Shown here: piece after piece, positions 14,756 to 23,490 of the stretch
How positions within the stretch are numbered: position 1 is the stretch's first letter
Layout: each line of letters starts with the position of its first letter
From: UBA7328 sp036479115
GTDB lineage: Bacteria; Bacteroidota; Bacteroidia; Chitinophagales; Saprospiraceae
Reading direction: 5' to 3'
Assembly (NCBI GenBank): GCA_036479115.1
Contig: JAZGFD010000191.1
Location: 1 to 23,504, forward strand
Length of the DNA: 23,504 bases
The notes under the pieces: generated by a model
What the model was told of the DNA's origin: nothing
Databases searched by the model: none
The model's input: the letters and a program-made list of their open reading frames with translations, nothing else
Program-made: the position numbers and the translations under genes

Positions 14756-17479
14756 TTATCTGATCAGGTTAATATAACCTGTACGTACCTTCTCTTGTTC
14801 AAAATTTCCAGTTAGTCTGCTTTCTATAACCTTTGAAACGTAATAATAAGAACCATCAGCCAGTGTCCTACCTGCTGAATTTGTACCATCCCAACTAATA
14901 TTGGGATCATTGGTTTGAAATACTACTTGGCCCCATTTATTATAAATTTCCATATCAACCTTAGCGATAAATCTATTTACTCTGGGTATAAAAAGGTCAT
15001 TGGCTCCGTCGCCATTGGGTGTAAAAGTATTGGGCAATTCATACAGCGGGCAATTGTCAAGACATACTTTGTTACTAAAGTTACTTTCATTGCCCATTAT
15101 ATCAGTAGTCGTTATGGCATAGCATCCTGAAATGCCATTATCTGGGTCATGGGTGAATGTACGAGTTGAGCTATTTGCAGTAGCAATAAATTTTAAAGAA
15201 TTATCTTCATTATCTGCATAATAAACATTGTATTGTTCTATATCGCTATCATCGCTGCACAAATTATTGTCCCAACTAAGAATATTAACAAAATCATCTC
15301 GTCCCACCCCTACGAACTGACCATCGCAAAGATTAGTAACAGAAAGGTTTACTATGCATGGGGGTACCGTATCCAAAGGGAAAGCACAAGCTAATTGGGA
15401 ATTATTGATTAAGATTCCGGGCACTCTACTGATACGATATTGGCCTTTTGCCACAATTTTATAACAATATTCTACACCATTCTCTACCTCAAAATCAGTA
15501 AATGATTTATTCACCACCGATGCTATTGTGTCAAAATTACCTGTATCATTTTGCTTTAATATTTCGTATTCAAAATTGCTCCAAGGCACATTTTCTTTCC
15601 ATTTTAGTTCGATGAGATTATCAGAAGCTCTGAGATCGAGAAAAACAGAAGAGGCCTCTGGAGAATTAGAAAAAACTTCATCTTTACCTGCTACGTAAAA
15701 ATCCATTTTGTAATTATGTTGATCTTCCTCTGTATTGATACCTTCATGAGTAAATGACGTGTCTGCATTTAGCTCTAAATCTACAAATGGAAATGATGCT
15801 ACCTCATTAAAACCACCAGTGCCATCCCTGTGCAGTAAACTGTACCTATAAGGGCTAGGGTTAGCCACTATATCTAAATCTTCTGAGACGGGAGGCACCC
15901 AATTTATTTCGATACTTCCAGTAGATTGGTCTGTTTTTACGACCGATGCTTTAGTCAGTAATGGCCTATCTTGTAAAAACTCAACACACGCTTCTTCTGA
16001 TCTAATACTTTCTACTAAATTGAAAGGATTGCCGGAAGCTGATAATTTTGCAAATTCTGCAATAATACGATAACAGTATATTTGCCCACTGCTGACATTG
16101 ATGTCTTTGGCAAAATATCTGCCATTTCTTTTTTCTTTTGTTGAGAATATTACCTTTTCGTATCCAAAGCCGTCAAGGCCACCCTTACATGTATCGAAGG
16201 GTACAACTTGGCTGTTATTCCGACGCCAAACGGTAAACCCTCTGAAAAAATCATCAGCGGCATTTTCGCATATATAAGGTGCTTCCCATGTTAATTCCAC
16301 GCCTTGATCCTTGACTTCTCCTTTGGGAGTTAGTGGAGGCGGAGCTACTACTATTATTCTTAATGTTTTTAATGTAGCCAAACCTTGTATATCCCCAAAT
16401 CGATCACGACTGTTATCCACACTTTTAAAAACGATCTGGTATGCTTCTTTTCTCACATGATCACAAGTGGTTTGCCATGAGAATCTTGTGCGGAGAGGTA
16501 TGGGCGAATAAAATGTAGAAAAGTTAAATACTGCTGGTGAATTTTCTAATAAAAAAGGCCCTCCTGTAGCTGATAAAATAACCATATCTCCTTCATCTAC
16601 ATCATCTGTAACAATATCCAAATCTATTTTTTCTCCTGCTATTACACATATTTCATCAGGGGCATCTATGATAGGTGGAGTAGGATCATCTGTACAAGCA
16701 GTGACGGTAACCTGCATATCTCGTATTAACGAATTAATTAATACTCCTTCTCTATATTCGTTAATTTGGATAGTAATATTGACTTCTCCCTGAGTTTGTG
16801 GCGAATCCCACCGGAGCTCTCCTGTCACAGGGTCTATCGTAATTACATTATCAGGACCAGGTGTAAGCTCATCAGGAAACATATAATTTGGCACTTCTCT
16901 ACCAGCATCCTGAAAAGGGACAGCTAGTGCGTACGAAATACTGTCACCATCAGGATCAAATGCATTTGGATTATGTACAAATAGCTTGCCTACACATGCT
17001 AAATCAATAGGAGGCTGCAATAAAATTACAGAACTGTTTTTTCCTTGAAACTGAGTATTGAGCAAGGTAAAAGTAGTCTGTACATAGAAAGTAATGTTGA
17101 CAGAATTTGGAAAATCTATGTTTAATATACCTGCTACCCTGTTTGGGTCTAACATTCCCATAGTATAGTTACCACGAGAAGGATAGGTATGTTCAGCAAT
17201 GTAATAATTAATTTTTACATCATTTTCTATGCGGTTTCCTTGCCCATTAGTCCTTTCAATAAACTCACTGGTACCATCACCCCAAAACATCTCTACGCTA
17301 TCTCTATCAGCAGCAAAACTACTTGTCTTTGTGTAAGTTGTTATTGTGGCTTTAATTGTGAGTTCGTCTATTTGCTCATATGTAATTTCTCCAGCTCTAT
17401 TATGAGTGGCATATGATTTGAGGCTCATTCCAAAAATGAGAATTAAAAGAAGACTGCTTTTTAAAAAGTAGATATTCAA
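14756..17479 (-). CDS. T9SS type B (gliding-motility-associated, CHU_C) surface protein
   Basis: From the proposed TTG start the product is 907 residues with a signal peptide (about 1-24, ending KSYA before THNRAGEITYEQ). The N-terminal region, beginning HNRAGEI, is shared by many gliding-associated proteins. It is followed by Ig/cadherin-like segments and several fibronectin type III-like domains (for example around GVELTWEAPY and GSIEINWVPP). The C-terminus carries the CHU_C/type B sorting domain (LPNTFTPNGDGANDLF ... WDGTNSAGR ... GYINLIR), which directs export and surface attachment by T9SS. The frame is open up to 17584, but the preceding gene covers that stretch. TTG at 17479 overlaps the upstream TGA as TTGA and begins the signal peptide directly, so it is the preferred start. 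It is probably an adhesin or structural surface protein; the ligand is unknown. Confidence 0.9.
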   Translation of the reverse strand: MNIYFLKSSLLLILIFGMSLKSYATHNRAGEITYEQIDELTIKATITTYTKTSSFAADRDSVEMFWGDGTSEFIERTNGQGNRIENDVKINYYIAEHTYPSRGNYTMGMLDPNRVAGILNIDFPNSVNITFYVQTTFTLLNTQFQGKNSSVILLQPPIDLACVGKLFVHNPNAFDPDGDSISYALAVPFQDAGREVPNYMFPDELTPGPDNVITIDPVTGELRWDSPQTQGEVNITIQINEYREGVLINSLIRDMQVTVTACTDDPTPPIIDAPDEICVIAGEKIDLDIVTDDVDEGDMVILSATGGPFLLENSPAVFNFSTFYSPIPLRTRFSWQTTCDHVRKEAYQIVFKSVDNSRDRFGDIQGLATLKTLRIIVVAPPPLTPKGEVKDQGVELTWEAPYICENAADDFFRGFTVWRRNNSQVVPFDTCKGGLDGFGYEKVIFSTKEKRNGRYFAKDINVSSGQIYCYRIIAEFAKLSASGNPFNLVESIRSEEACVEFLQDRPLLTKASVVKTDQSTGSIEINWVPPVSEDLDIVANPSPYRYSLLHRDGTGGFNEVASFPFVDLELNADTSFTHEGINTEEDQHNYKMDFYVAGKDEVFSNSPEASSVFLDLRASDNLIELKWKENVPWSNFEYEILKQNDTGNFDTIASVVNKSFTDFEVENGVEYCYKIVAKGQYRISRVPGILINNSQLACAFPLDTVPPCIVNLSVTNLCDGQFVGVGRDDFVNILSWDNNLCSDDSDIEQYNVYYADNEDNSLKFIATANSSTRTFTHDPDNGISGCYAITTTDIMGNESNFSNKVCLDNCPLYELPNTFTPNGDGANDLFIPRVNRFIAKVDMEIYNKWGQVVFQTNDPNISWDGTNSAGRTLADGSYYYVSKVIESRLTGNFEQEKVRTGYINLIR

Positions 17480-18369
17480 GTTTTTAAAGCCAGTAATGCA
17501 AGACAATCCCGAAGAGCTGATTCCCAGGTTCTGATTTTCACATTTAATGCAGTTTCTATTTTTACTTTTGATAATACACTCCATAGTGGTCGTGGTGCTT
17601 TAGCTCCATATTCCTCGGTGGTGATACCATTTACATGGCAGTCAATACCACTAATATCGAAAATTTTTTTTGCGAATGCATCCCATGTGGTAATTCCTTG
17701 GTTGCTAAAATTATATATTTCATTTAGAAGCGACAATTCTGAGTCTACTTCTTCGTCTTCTTGTTTAATAACGAAATATAATATTATTTCGGCTATATCT
17801 TTTGCATAAGTGGGTGCACCTACCTGATCATTGACTATGTTTAATTCATTTTTTTCATTTCCTAATCTTAGCATTGTCTTGACAAAATTATTGCCAAAGG
17901 AAGAATAAATCCATGAAGTTCGGATGATGATCCACTTGTCACATATTTTTTGAATGATTTTATCTCCTTCTAGTTTGCTCTTAGCATATTGCCCTTGTGG
18001 TCTGTTGGCATCATCTTCTTTCAATGGCCTATTATTTAGGCTGTCATATACGTAATCAGAAGAGATATGGATGAGTGTTGCGCCTTGGCTGTTACAAGCA
18101 TTGCTGAGGAATTTTAATCCTCTGGCATTGATATCAAAAGTTTTTTTTGATTGGTCTTCAGCATTGTCTACTTGAGTAAATGCACCACAGTTTATAACAT
18201 AATCGATTTTCTTTTTTTGAAATGCTTTATTTATAGATATAGATGATGACACATCCAACGATCTACTATTATAAAAGTGAAATTGGAATTGTTGGTATTT
18301 TTTTTCCAGAACCTGAAACTCGCTGCCCAGCTGCCCGTAGGCACCAGTAATTAAAATCTGAACACGCAT
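17476..18369 (-). CDS. rfbD: dTDP-4-dehydrorhamnose reductase
   Basis: This 297-residue enzyme performs the final NAD(P)H-dependent step of dTDP-L-rhamnose synthesis. It is a short-chain dehydrogenase-type protein with the Rossmann motif GAYGQLG (9-15). HISSDYVYD (101-109) and a catalytic Tyr128/Lys132 pair in QYAKSK are also present. The length is normal. Its ATG overlaps the stop of rfbC (TAATG), and its own TGA overlaps the TTG of the next gene, so the three genes are likely translationally coupled. The partner genes rfbA and rfbB are not in the window and must lie elsewhere. Confidence 0.94.
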   Translation of the reverse strand: MRVQILITGAYGQLGSEFQVLEKKYQQFQFHFYNSRSLDVSSSISINKAFQKKKIDYVINCGAFTQVDNAEDQSKKTFDINARGLKFLSNACNSQGATLIHISSDYVYDSLNNRPLKEDDANRPQGQYAKSKLEGDKIIQKICDKWIIIRTSWIYSSFGNNFVKTMLRLGNEKNELNIVNDQVGAPTYAKDIAEIILYFVIKQEDEEVDSELSLLNEIYNFSNQGITTWDAFAKKIFDISGIDCHVNGITTEEYGAKAPRPLWSVLSKVKIETALNVKIRTWESALRDCLALLALKT

Positions 18370-18929
18370 TATTTAAAAGGTATGTGATTTTCAAATACAG
18401 GCAGGTTATTGTCTTTTTCAGAAAGTTGATAAGGCAGTAAATTGGCTTCATGATTTACACGAGGCCAAGTAATATCCAAATTTGGGTCATTATAAATGAT
18501 ACCACCTTCTGATTCTTTATTGTAATAGTTATCACATTTATAAGAGAATATGGCTTGGTCTGATAAGACTAAAAAGCCATGAGCAAAACCTCTCGGTATC
18601 AGCATTTGGAGTTTGTTGACATCATTGAGTTCTGCTCCATACCATTTTCCATAAGTATCAGAATCAGACCTTATGTCTACAGCTACATCATAGATGGCTC
18701 CTACTACTGCTCTCACTAATTTTGCCTGAGCCTGCTTTCCTATTTGATAATGCAAGCCTCTTAACACCCCCTTTTTTGATTTGGATTCATTGTCTTGCAC
18801 CCAATTATTCTGACCATCAGAAGGGAATTTTACCTTACTATAACTTTCAAAAAAATAGCCTCTTTCATCTGAAATAATATGAGGCTTAATCAATTTAAGC
18901 CCCTTTATACCTGTATCAAATGCTTCCAT
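18369..18929 (-). CDS. rfbC: dTDP-4-dehydrorhamnose 3,5-epimerase
   Basis: This 186-residue cupin enzyme epimerises C3 and C5 of dTDP-4-keto-6-deoxyglucose, the step before rfbD. The family motifs are clear: FFESY near residue 28, GVLRGLHYQ with catalytic His60, VVGAIYDVAVDIR, IPRGFAHGFLVL, Tyr130 as the likely general acid, and NDPNLDITWP near 147-156. The length matches the family. It starts 9 bp after the der stop codon and ends overlapping the rfbD start, so all are read from one transcript. The pairing with rfbD fits surface polysaccharide or glycoprotein rhamnosylation. Confidence 0.95.
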   Translation of the reverse strand: MEAFDTGIKGLKLIKPHIISDERGYFFESYSKVKFPSDGQNNWVQDNESKSKKGVLRGLHYQIGKQAQAKLVRAVVGAIYDVAVDIRSDSDTYGKWYGAELNDVNKLQMLIPRGFAHGFLVLSDQAIFSYKCDNYYNKESEGGIIYNDPNLDITWPRVNHEANLLPYQLSEKDNNLPVFENHIPFK

Positions 18930-18938
18930 TCTGAATTT

Positions 18939-20249
18939 CTATTTTTCTCTAAAATGAACATTAATAGGCACACCAGTTAAATCGAAACTTTCTCTTAGTT
19001 GGTTTTCTAAATAGTTTCTATAAGCTTCTTTTATATGCTTTGGGTGGTTACAAAAGAAAGCAAAAGATGGAAAATAGGTAGGTAATTGTGTAACATATTT
19101 AATTTTAATCAACCTGCCTCTATGTGCGGGAGGCGGATATCTTTGCATGGCTTCTTGCATCACTTCATTGAGTACAGAGGTTTTAATTTTTTGTCTTCTG
19201 TTCTCATGTACTTTCATTAGCAGCTCTACGGCTTTAAATATTCTTTGTTTTTCGAGAGCTGAAGCAAAAAGGACAGGAACATCATTAAAAGGGGAAATTC
19301 TTTCTTTTACATTTTTTTCATAATCACGTGCTGAATTGGTCTCTTTATCCTCTATTAGATCCCATTTATTTACCATGATTACCAGTCCTTTCCTTTTCTT
19401 TTGTATCAAAGAAAAAATCTTCATGTCCTGAGCTTCCACACCTGTTTGGGCATCTATCATAAGCAAACAAATATCAGCTTCTTCGATGGCCTTTATTGCT
19501 CTTATTACTGAGTAAAATTCCAGATTTTCATGTACTTTACTTTTCTTTCTGATACCTGCTGTATCCACCAATATAAAGTCGTGACCATACTTGGTATATC
19601 TGGTATCAATTGCATCTCTGGTAGTACCTGCTATATCGGTTACTATATTTCTTTGCTCTCCTAAAAGTGCATTAACAAAGGATGATTTCCCTACATTGGG
19701 CTGGCCTACTACAGCTATTCTCGGCAGTTCTGATTCTTCTTCTTTCACTTCTCTTTCTGGCAACAAATCTACTACTGCATCCAGTAAATCTCCTGTACCG
19801 CTCCCACTAATAGAACTTACAAAAAAAGTATTATCAAAACCTAGACCCCAAAATTCGTTAGCGCTAAGTTGTCTTGAGTGGTTGTCTACTTTATTTACAC
19901 ATACTACTACAGGCTTGTTAGACTTCCGCAGCAAATCAGCTATATGATCATCCAAATAAGTGATGCCAGTAGTCACATCAGTCATAAATAAAATGACATC
20001 AGCTTCTTCTATTGCTATCTGTACTTGATCTCTAATAGCGGCTTCAAATACGTCATGAGAATCTCGCACAAAACCACCAGTATCCACCACAGTGATTTCC
20101 TTACCGTTCCATACAGATTCTCCATAAATGCGATCTCGAGTGACACCACTTTCATCGTCAATAATGGCTAGCCTTTCTCCAATAAGGCGATTATATAAGG
20201 TGGACTTACCCACATTGGGGCGACCCACAATAGCTACGATATACGACAT
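18939..20249 (-). CDS. der: ribosome-assembly GTPase Der (EngA)
   Basis: This 436-residue protein has the unique tandem-GTPase architecture of Der, which helps mature the 50S ribosomal subunit. Domain 1 shows GRPNVGKS (9-16), DTGG (56-59) and NKVD (119-122). Domain 2 shows GQPNVGKS (182-189), DTAG (229-232) and NKWD (294-297). A C-terminal KH-like domain follows, with the typical YPPPAHRGRLIKIKYVTQ region. It is complete and of usual length. A perfect TATATTTG -7 box lies 22 bp upstream of the ATG, so der is probably the first gene of the transcript der-rfbC-rfbD-CHU_C-ribE, although era precedes it on the same strand. Confidence 0.97.
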   Translation of the reverse strand: MSYIVAIVGRPNVGKSTLYNRLIGERLAIIDDESGVTRDRIYGESVWNGKEITVVDTGGFVRDSHDVFEAAIRDQVQIAIEEADVILFMTDVTTGITYLDDHIADLLRKSNKPVVVCVNKVDNHSRQLSANEFWGLGFDNTFFVSSISGSGTGDLLDAVVDLLPEREVKEEESELPRIAVVGQPNVGKSSFVNALLGEQRNIVTDIAGTTRDAIDTRYTKYGHDFILVDTAGIRKKSKVHENLEFYSVIRAIKAIEEADICLLMIDAQTGVEAQDMKIFSLIQKKRKGLVIMVNKWDLIEDKETNSARDYEKNVKERISPFNDVPVLFASALEKQRIFKAVELLMKVHENRRQKIKTSVLNEVMQEAMQRYPPPAHRGRLIKIKYVTQLPTYFPSFAFFCNHPKHIKEAYRNYLENQLRESFDLTGVPINVHFREK

Positions 20250-20270
20250 GGAAAATTTAAAATGATGTTA

Positions 20271-20278
20271 CAAATATA
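20271..20278 (-). promoter_or_regulatory. Bacteroidota -7 box for der
   Basis: On the minus strand these bases read TATATTTG, an exact match to the Bacteroidota -7 consensus TAnnTTTG, 22 bp before the der start codon. The -33 region about 20 bp further upstream reads TTCATT, a poor match to TTTG, so the promoter call rests mainly on the -7 box and position. Confidence 0.5.
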
Positions 20279-20381
20279 GAGCAATTTGAAATGGGAGAAT
20301 GAAATGAAGTTGATTAATTACAATGCCGCTTTTAAGCCAATAATGTTTTGATGAGTTTTCATTCAGTCATTACTTGCCCAT

Positions 20382-21278
20382 TTAATAGCCAAAATGTTTT
20401 AAAAGCCTCTCGTCATCCCTCCAGTTGTCTTTTACTTTCACTCTAAGTTCTAAGAATATCTTTTCTTCTAAAAATTCTTCTATACTTTTTCTGGCTTCAG
20501 TACCTAATTTTTTAATCATAGATCCACCTTTTCCTATTATAATTGACTTTTGAGTCTTTCTGGATACATAAATATCTGCTGATATTCTAATGATTTTTCC
20601 ACTTCTTGCCTCTCCTTCTTTGAAACTTTCGATTATTACTTGACAAGAATAAGGTACCTCTTGGTGATACAATTCGAGTATTTTTTCTCTTATTATTTCT
20701 GACACAAAAAAGCGTTCAGACTTATCAGTAAGTTGATCTTTAGGGTAATAAGGAGGGCCTTCTGGCAATGCTTTTTGCACTTCTTCTAGCACATGGTTAA
20801 CACCTTGTTTTTCTAATGCTGAAATAGGAAAAATGTTAGAAAAGGATAGGTTGTTTTTCCAAAAATTAATCACTTCTTTTACCCTATCTTGTTTGCTTAG
20901 GTCTACTTTATTGATCAATAAAAATAATGGTGCTTCCAGATTTTTTAGCCTATTGTGGAGTTTTTCATTTATTTCTTGATCCTCTAGTACATCTGTCATG
21001 TATATCATCACATCGGCATCTTCAAAAGTAGAAAAAGCATAGTGATTCATTGACTCTTGCATTTTATAATGAGGATCTTGGATGATGCCTGGTGTATCGC
21101 TGAATACGATTTGATATTCTTCGTCATTCCATATACCTATAATGCGATGACGTGTAGTCTGAGGTTTATTAGTTATAATACTCATCCGCTCTCCTAGTAG
21201 GGCATTCATGAGTGTGGATTTACCCACATTGGGATTTCCAATTATATTAACGAACCCTGATTTGTGTATTTTTTCCAA
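20382..21278 (-). CDS. era: ribosome-assembly GTPase Era
   Basis: This 298-residue protein is the Era GTPase, which binds the 3' end of 16S rRNA during 30S maturation. GNPNVGKST (14-22), DTPG (61-64) and NKVD (123-126) mark the GTPase domain. The C-terminal KH domain carries the GKGGSMIKKLG motif near residues 250-260 and ends in the usual ERLLKHFGY tail. The length is normal. der follows 132 bp downstream on the same strand with its own likely promoter. Upstream, a 56-bp MITE copy lies 18 bp before the start codon, between era and an unknown gene in the same direction. Confidence 0.97.
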   Translation of the reverse strand: MEKIHKSGFVNIIGNPNVGKSTLMNALLGERMSIITNKPQTTRHRIIGIWNDEEYQIVFSDTPGIIQDPHYKMQESMNHYAFSTFEDADVMIYMTDVLEDQEINEKLHNRLKNLEAPLFLLINKVDLSKQDRVKEVINFWKNNLSFSNIFPISALEKQGVNHVLEEVQKALPEGPPYYPKDQLTDKSERFFVSEIIREKILELYHQEVPYSCQVIIESFKEGEARSGKIIRISADIYVSRKTQKSIIIGKGGSMIKKLGTEARKSIEEFLEEKIFLELRVKVKDNWRDDERLLKHFGY

Positions 21279-21296
21279 ATTTTAATTGTCTTTTTA

Positions 21297-21352
21297 GTAA
21301 CTCGGCGGGGGGCGCTTTTTTTATCCAAAATTGGCTTCAGCTGAGTAGTTAT
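21297..21352 (+). mobile_element. 56-bp minimal MITE copy before era
   Basis: The element starts GTAACTCGGCGGGGGGCGC, runs through TTTTTTTATCCAAAATTGG and ends CTTCAGCTGAGTAGTTAT, the two family ends joined directly. The flanking octamers TCTTTTTA (21289-21296) and ATTTTTTA (21353-21360) agree at six of eight positions, as an eroded target duplication would. It separates era from the upstream gene in the same direction and may affect their co-transcription. Confidence 0.75.
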
Positions 21353-21375
21353 ATTTTTTATTAGTGGAGTTATTG

Positions 21376-21960
21376 TTAATACCTCAACTGTTTTTGAGCA
21401 CCTTCCATCCTTAGTTCTACCTCCTCAATCATAGCCTTTGGATGGACTCCTCTCCACGGCACTTCATTATAATCATCGCCCATTAACACATAATTTTGTA
21501 ATCTGGCATTTTGCATTTCATCTTGTACATGTTCACTGAGATTCATGAGGCATATCCATCCATTATCTTCTATTACATCTTCTAACCATTCTTGATAATA
21601 GTCTTCATCTCCACTGTGAAAATTTAGAACATTATCGCAAAAAAGAACAAATTTAATAATTCCATTTGCTATTAAATGGTCGGCAATTTCTCGTTTCAAT
21701 AACATGATGTCATTGTTAATACAATCATTCCATTCTCCTAATAATTCTATTAAAACTATACCATTTTCATAATTGCAATAGAGCAATTTCATGCACATTG
21801 TATGAGAACCATAAAAATCCCACTGGGGATGGACAAAATAATTGTAAATTTTTTGTGAATATTGAAATTCGCTGTATTCTCGACCATAAAATGGGGAGCT
21901 TTCGTCCTCTTCAGAAGTATAATAATCTCTCCATTTGTGATATGGTTCTATGTCGTGCAA
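21376..21960 (-). CDS. conserved-looking acidic protein of unknown function
   Basis: The 194-residue product is acidic, rich in Tyr, Trp, Asp and Glu, and lacks a signal peptide or membrane segment, so it should be cytoplasmic. A central segment (NGIVLIELLGEWNDCINND, then LLKREIADHLIANGIIKFVLF) looks like an alternating beta/alpha fold; the C-terminal part is helical. I do not recognise a family. The start is a TTG at 21960: AGGAG lies six bases before it, and an in-frame TAA lies two codons upstream, so no earlier start exists. It runs in the same direction as era, 97 bp away, with a MITE in the gap, which hints at an ancestral transcription unit with era. Confidence 0.78.
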   Translation of the reverse strand: MHDIEPYHKWRDYYTSEEDESSPFYGREYSEFQYSQKIYNYFVHPQWDFYGSHTMCMKLLYCNYENGIVLIELLGEWNDCINNDIMLLKREIADHLIANGIIKFVLFCDNVLNFHSGDEDYYQEWLEDVIEDNGWICLMNLSEHVQDEMQNARLQNYVLMGDDYNEVPWRGVHPKAMIEEVELRMEGAQKQLRY

Positions 21961-22011
21961 ATCTTACTCCTTTTTACTTTGTCACAAATATCAATAGAAA
22001 ATAGATGTGAG

Positions 22012-22041
22012 GTTGATAAAAATAAATAAATCATACCTTTA
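22012..22041 (+). promoter_or_regulatory. possible Bacteroidota promoter of the DinB-like gene
   Basis: GTTG at 22012-22015 and TACCTTTA at 22034-22041, separated by 18 bp, resemble the Bacteroidota -33 (TTTG) and -7 (TAnnTTTG) boxes, each with one mismatch. The start codon is 24 bp further on, a plausible leader length. Confidence 0.4.
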
Positions 22042-22065
22042 TTGCAATAACCAATTATGTAAAAA

Positions 22066-22584
22066 ATGGAAAATTTACTTACTTATTATTGTAATTATAA
22101 CATATGGGCAAACAAAAAAATGGCTGTTTTTTTTATTGATAAAGAAGAAAAAATCCTTTCTCAGTTTATTGAAAACAGTTTCCCTTCAATAAAAAAAACA
22201 ACATTACATATACTTAGTGCAGAAAGAAGTTGGTTGGCCAGAATGCAACAAGATGACATGAACAATAGAAATATAATAGATGATCATCAATCCACTAATG
22301 GTGTATTCAAAGCACTGTTGGCCACATCCCAAGAATTTCATCGATTTGTTGAAAATCAAACTGGTCATTTCTTTAACCAAACCCTTTGTTTTAATTCTTG
22401 GGATGGTACACCTTGGGAGATGCAACCTAAGATAATGGTGCATCATTGTATGAATCACTCGACCTATCACAGAGGCCAATTAATCACAATGGCCAGACAA
22501 TTAGGATTTAAAAAAGAAGTACCAAGTACTGATTTGCTATATTACTGGAAAGAAAACGCTGAAGGTAAATTATCAAATATTTGA
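22066..22584 (+). CDS. DinB/YfiT-like metal-binding four-helix protein
   Basis: The 172-residue protein has the four-helix layout of the DinB superfamily. It opens with YNIWANKKM, a typical start of helix 1. His48 in TTLHILSAE and His131/His135 in NHSTYHRGQLI form the usual metal-binding triad, and the H-x3-H-RGQ motif is diagnostic. Members include thiol-S-transferases and DNA-damage-inducible proteins of unclear role, so the substrate remains open. No signal peptide is present. The ATG at 22066 fits the family N-terminus. The gene is divergent from the unknown gene at 21376-21960 and shares its upstream region. Confidence 0.9.
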   Translation: MENLLTYYCNYNIWANKKMAVFFIDKEEKILSQFIENSFPSIKKTTLHILSAERSWLARMQQDDMNNRNIIDDHQSTNGVFKALLATSQEFHRFVENQTGHFFNQTLCFNSWDGTPWEMQPKIMVHHCMNHSTYHRGQLITMARQLGFKKEVPSTDLLYYWKENAEGKLSNI

Positions 22585-22653
22585 CACGGCTCTTAACTTG
22601 GTTAAAACGTTTTATGGATTTGAGCTTGGGCAATTATTTAATACAAGAAAATC

Positions 22654-23332
22654 ATGAATGATTGGTATATATCAAAATTGTATAAAGTTTTTATGTTTGC
22701 CTTATAAACATAGGGTTTTCTAATTTACCCTTGGCCCAAATTGATGTAGTTGCTGATGATATTTTGACTCTAACTAAAAATGGAATAAGAATTAGCTTAC
22801 CTTATTCTACTTCTCCTCTTTCTAAAAAAAAATATTGGAATAACCAAACTTATAGTCGTAGTGCATGGCACCAATAGAAATGCAGACGACTATTTTGATA
22901 ACATGAATACTGCTTTGTCCTTACGCCAAAATGAGATACCCGTTACAGCCATTATCGCTCCTCAATCTTTAACTGAAGAAGATATTGATTTTCATGAATT
23001 GAGAAGTGACTTTGCTTATTGGTCATCAAATGGGTGGAAATCGGGTTCAAACTCAAGAAATGAAAGCAGCAACCCTCGTGATTTCAGAATTCCTTCATTT
23101 GAAATACTCGATACTTTAAGCACATGCAGTATTAAGTTTCCCTAATCTCTCTCAAATGATATTTACAGGCCATTCAGCTGGAGGCCAACTCACTAATCGG
23201 TATACAGCAAGCAGCCCTATAGTCGAAATCCTTTGTAGAGATTATAATATTTCATCTAAAAGCAAAATAGCTAATCCTGGCTCATATGTAGTATCTGAAC
23301 GAAATCACATAATCTCAGACATAACACGTTGA
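22654..23332 (+). pseudogene. decayed secreted alpha/beta hydrolase
   Basis: Pieces of one hydrolase are spread over different frames. The first piece is a signal-peptide-like start (MNDWYISKLYKVFMFAL, 22654 on). After a frame change come NIGFSNLPLAQIDVV and a segment ending at the A-run near 22826-22834. A further frame change gives NIGITKLIVVVHGTNRNADD and about 90 residues, including DFAYWSS. A third change near 23115-23125 leads to LSQMIFTGHSAGGQLTNRY, the nucleophile elbow with its serine. The frame then stops at TGA 23330-23332, without the C-terminal region that should carry the catalytic histidine. At least three frameshifts and a truncation make function very unlikely. It resembles the alpha/beta-fold hydrolases with an oxyanion HG motif (VVHGTNRN). 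Only the middle piece forms a frame of about 94 codons. Confidence 0.75.
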
Positions 23333-23490
23333 ATATCTGAGAAATACCTCTTTAATTTTATCATTTTTATTACATAAAAAATAGCGAATATTTCATATAT
23401 ATAAAATTATATTATGTGTATTTGACTAATTGTCAGCATTTGGCTTGATTCTCTAACAAATTATTCAAAAAAAGATTAGAACTTTTATCC

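Noticed and set aside
17480..17584. N-terminal extension of the CHU_C protein (MECIIKSKNRN...)
   Set aside because: It lies entirely within the rfbD coding sequence and precedes the signal peptide; the TTG at 17479 fits far better.
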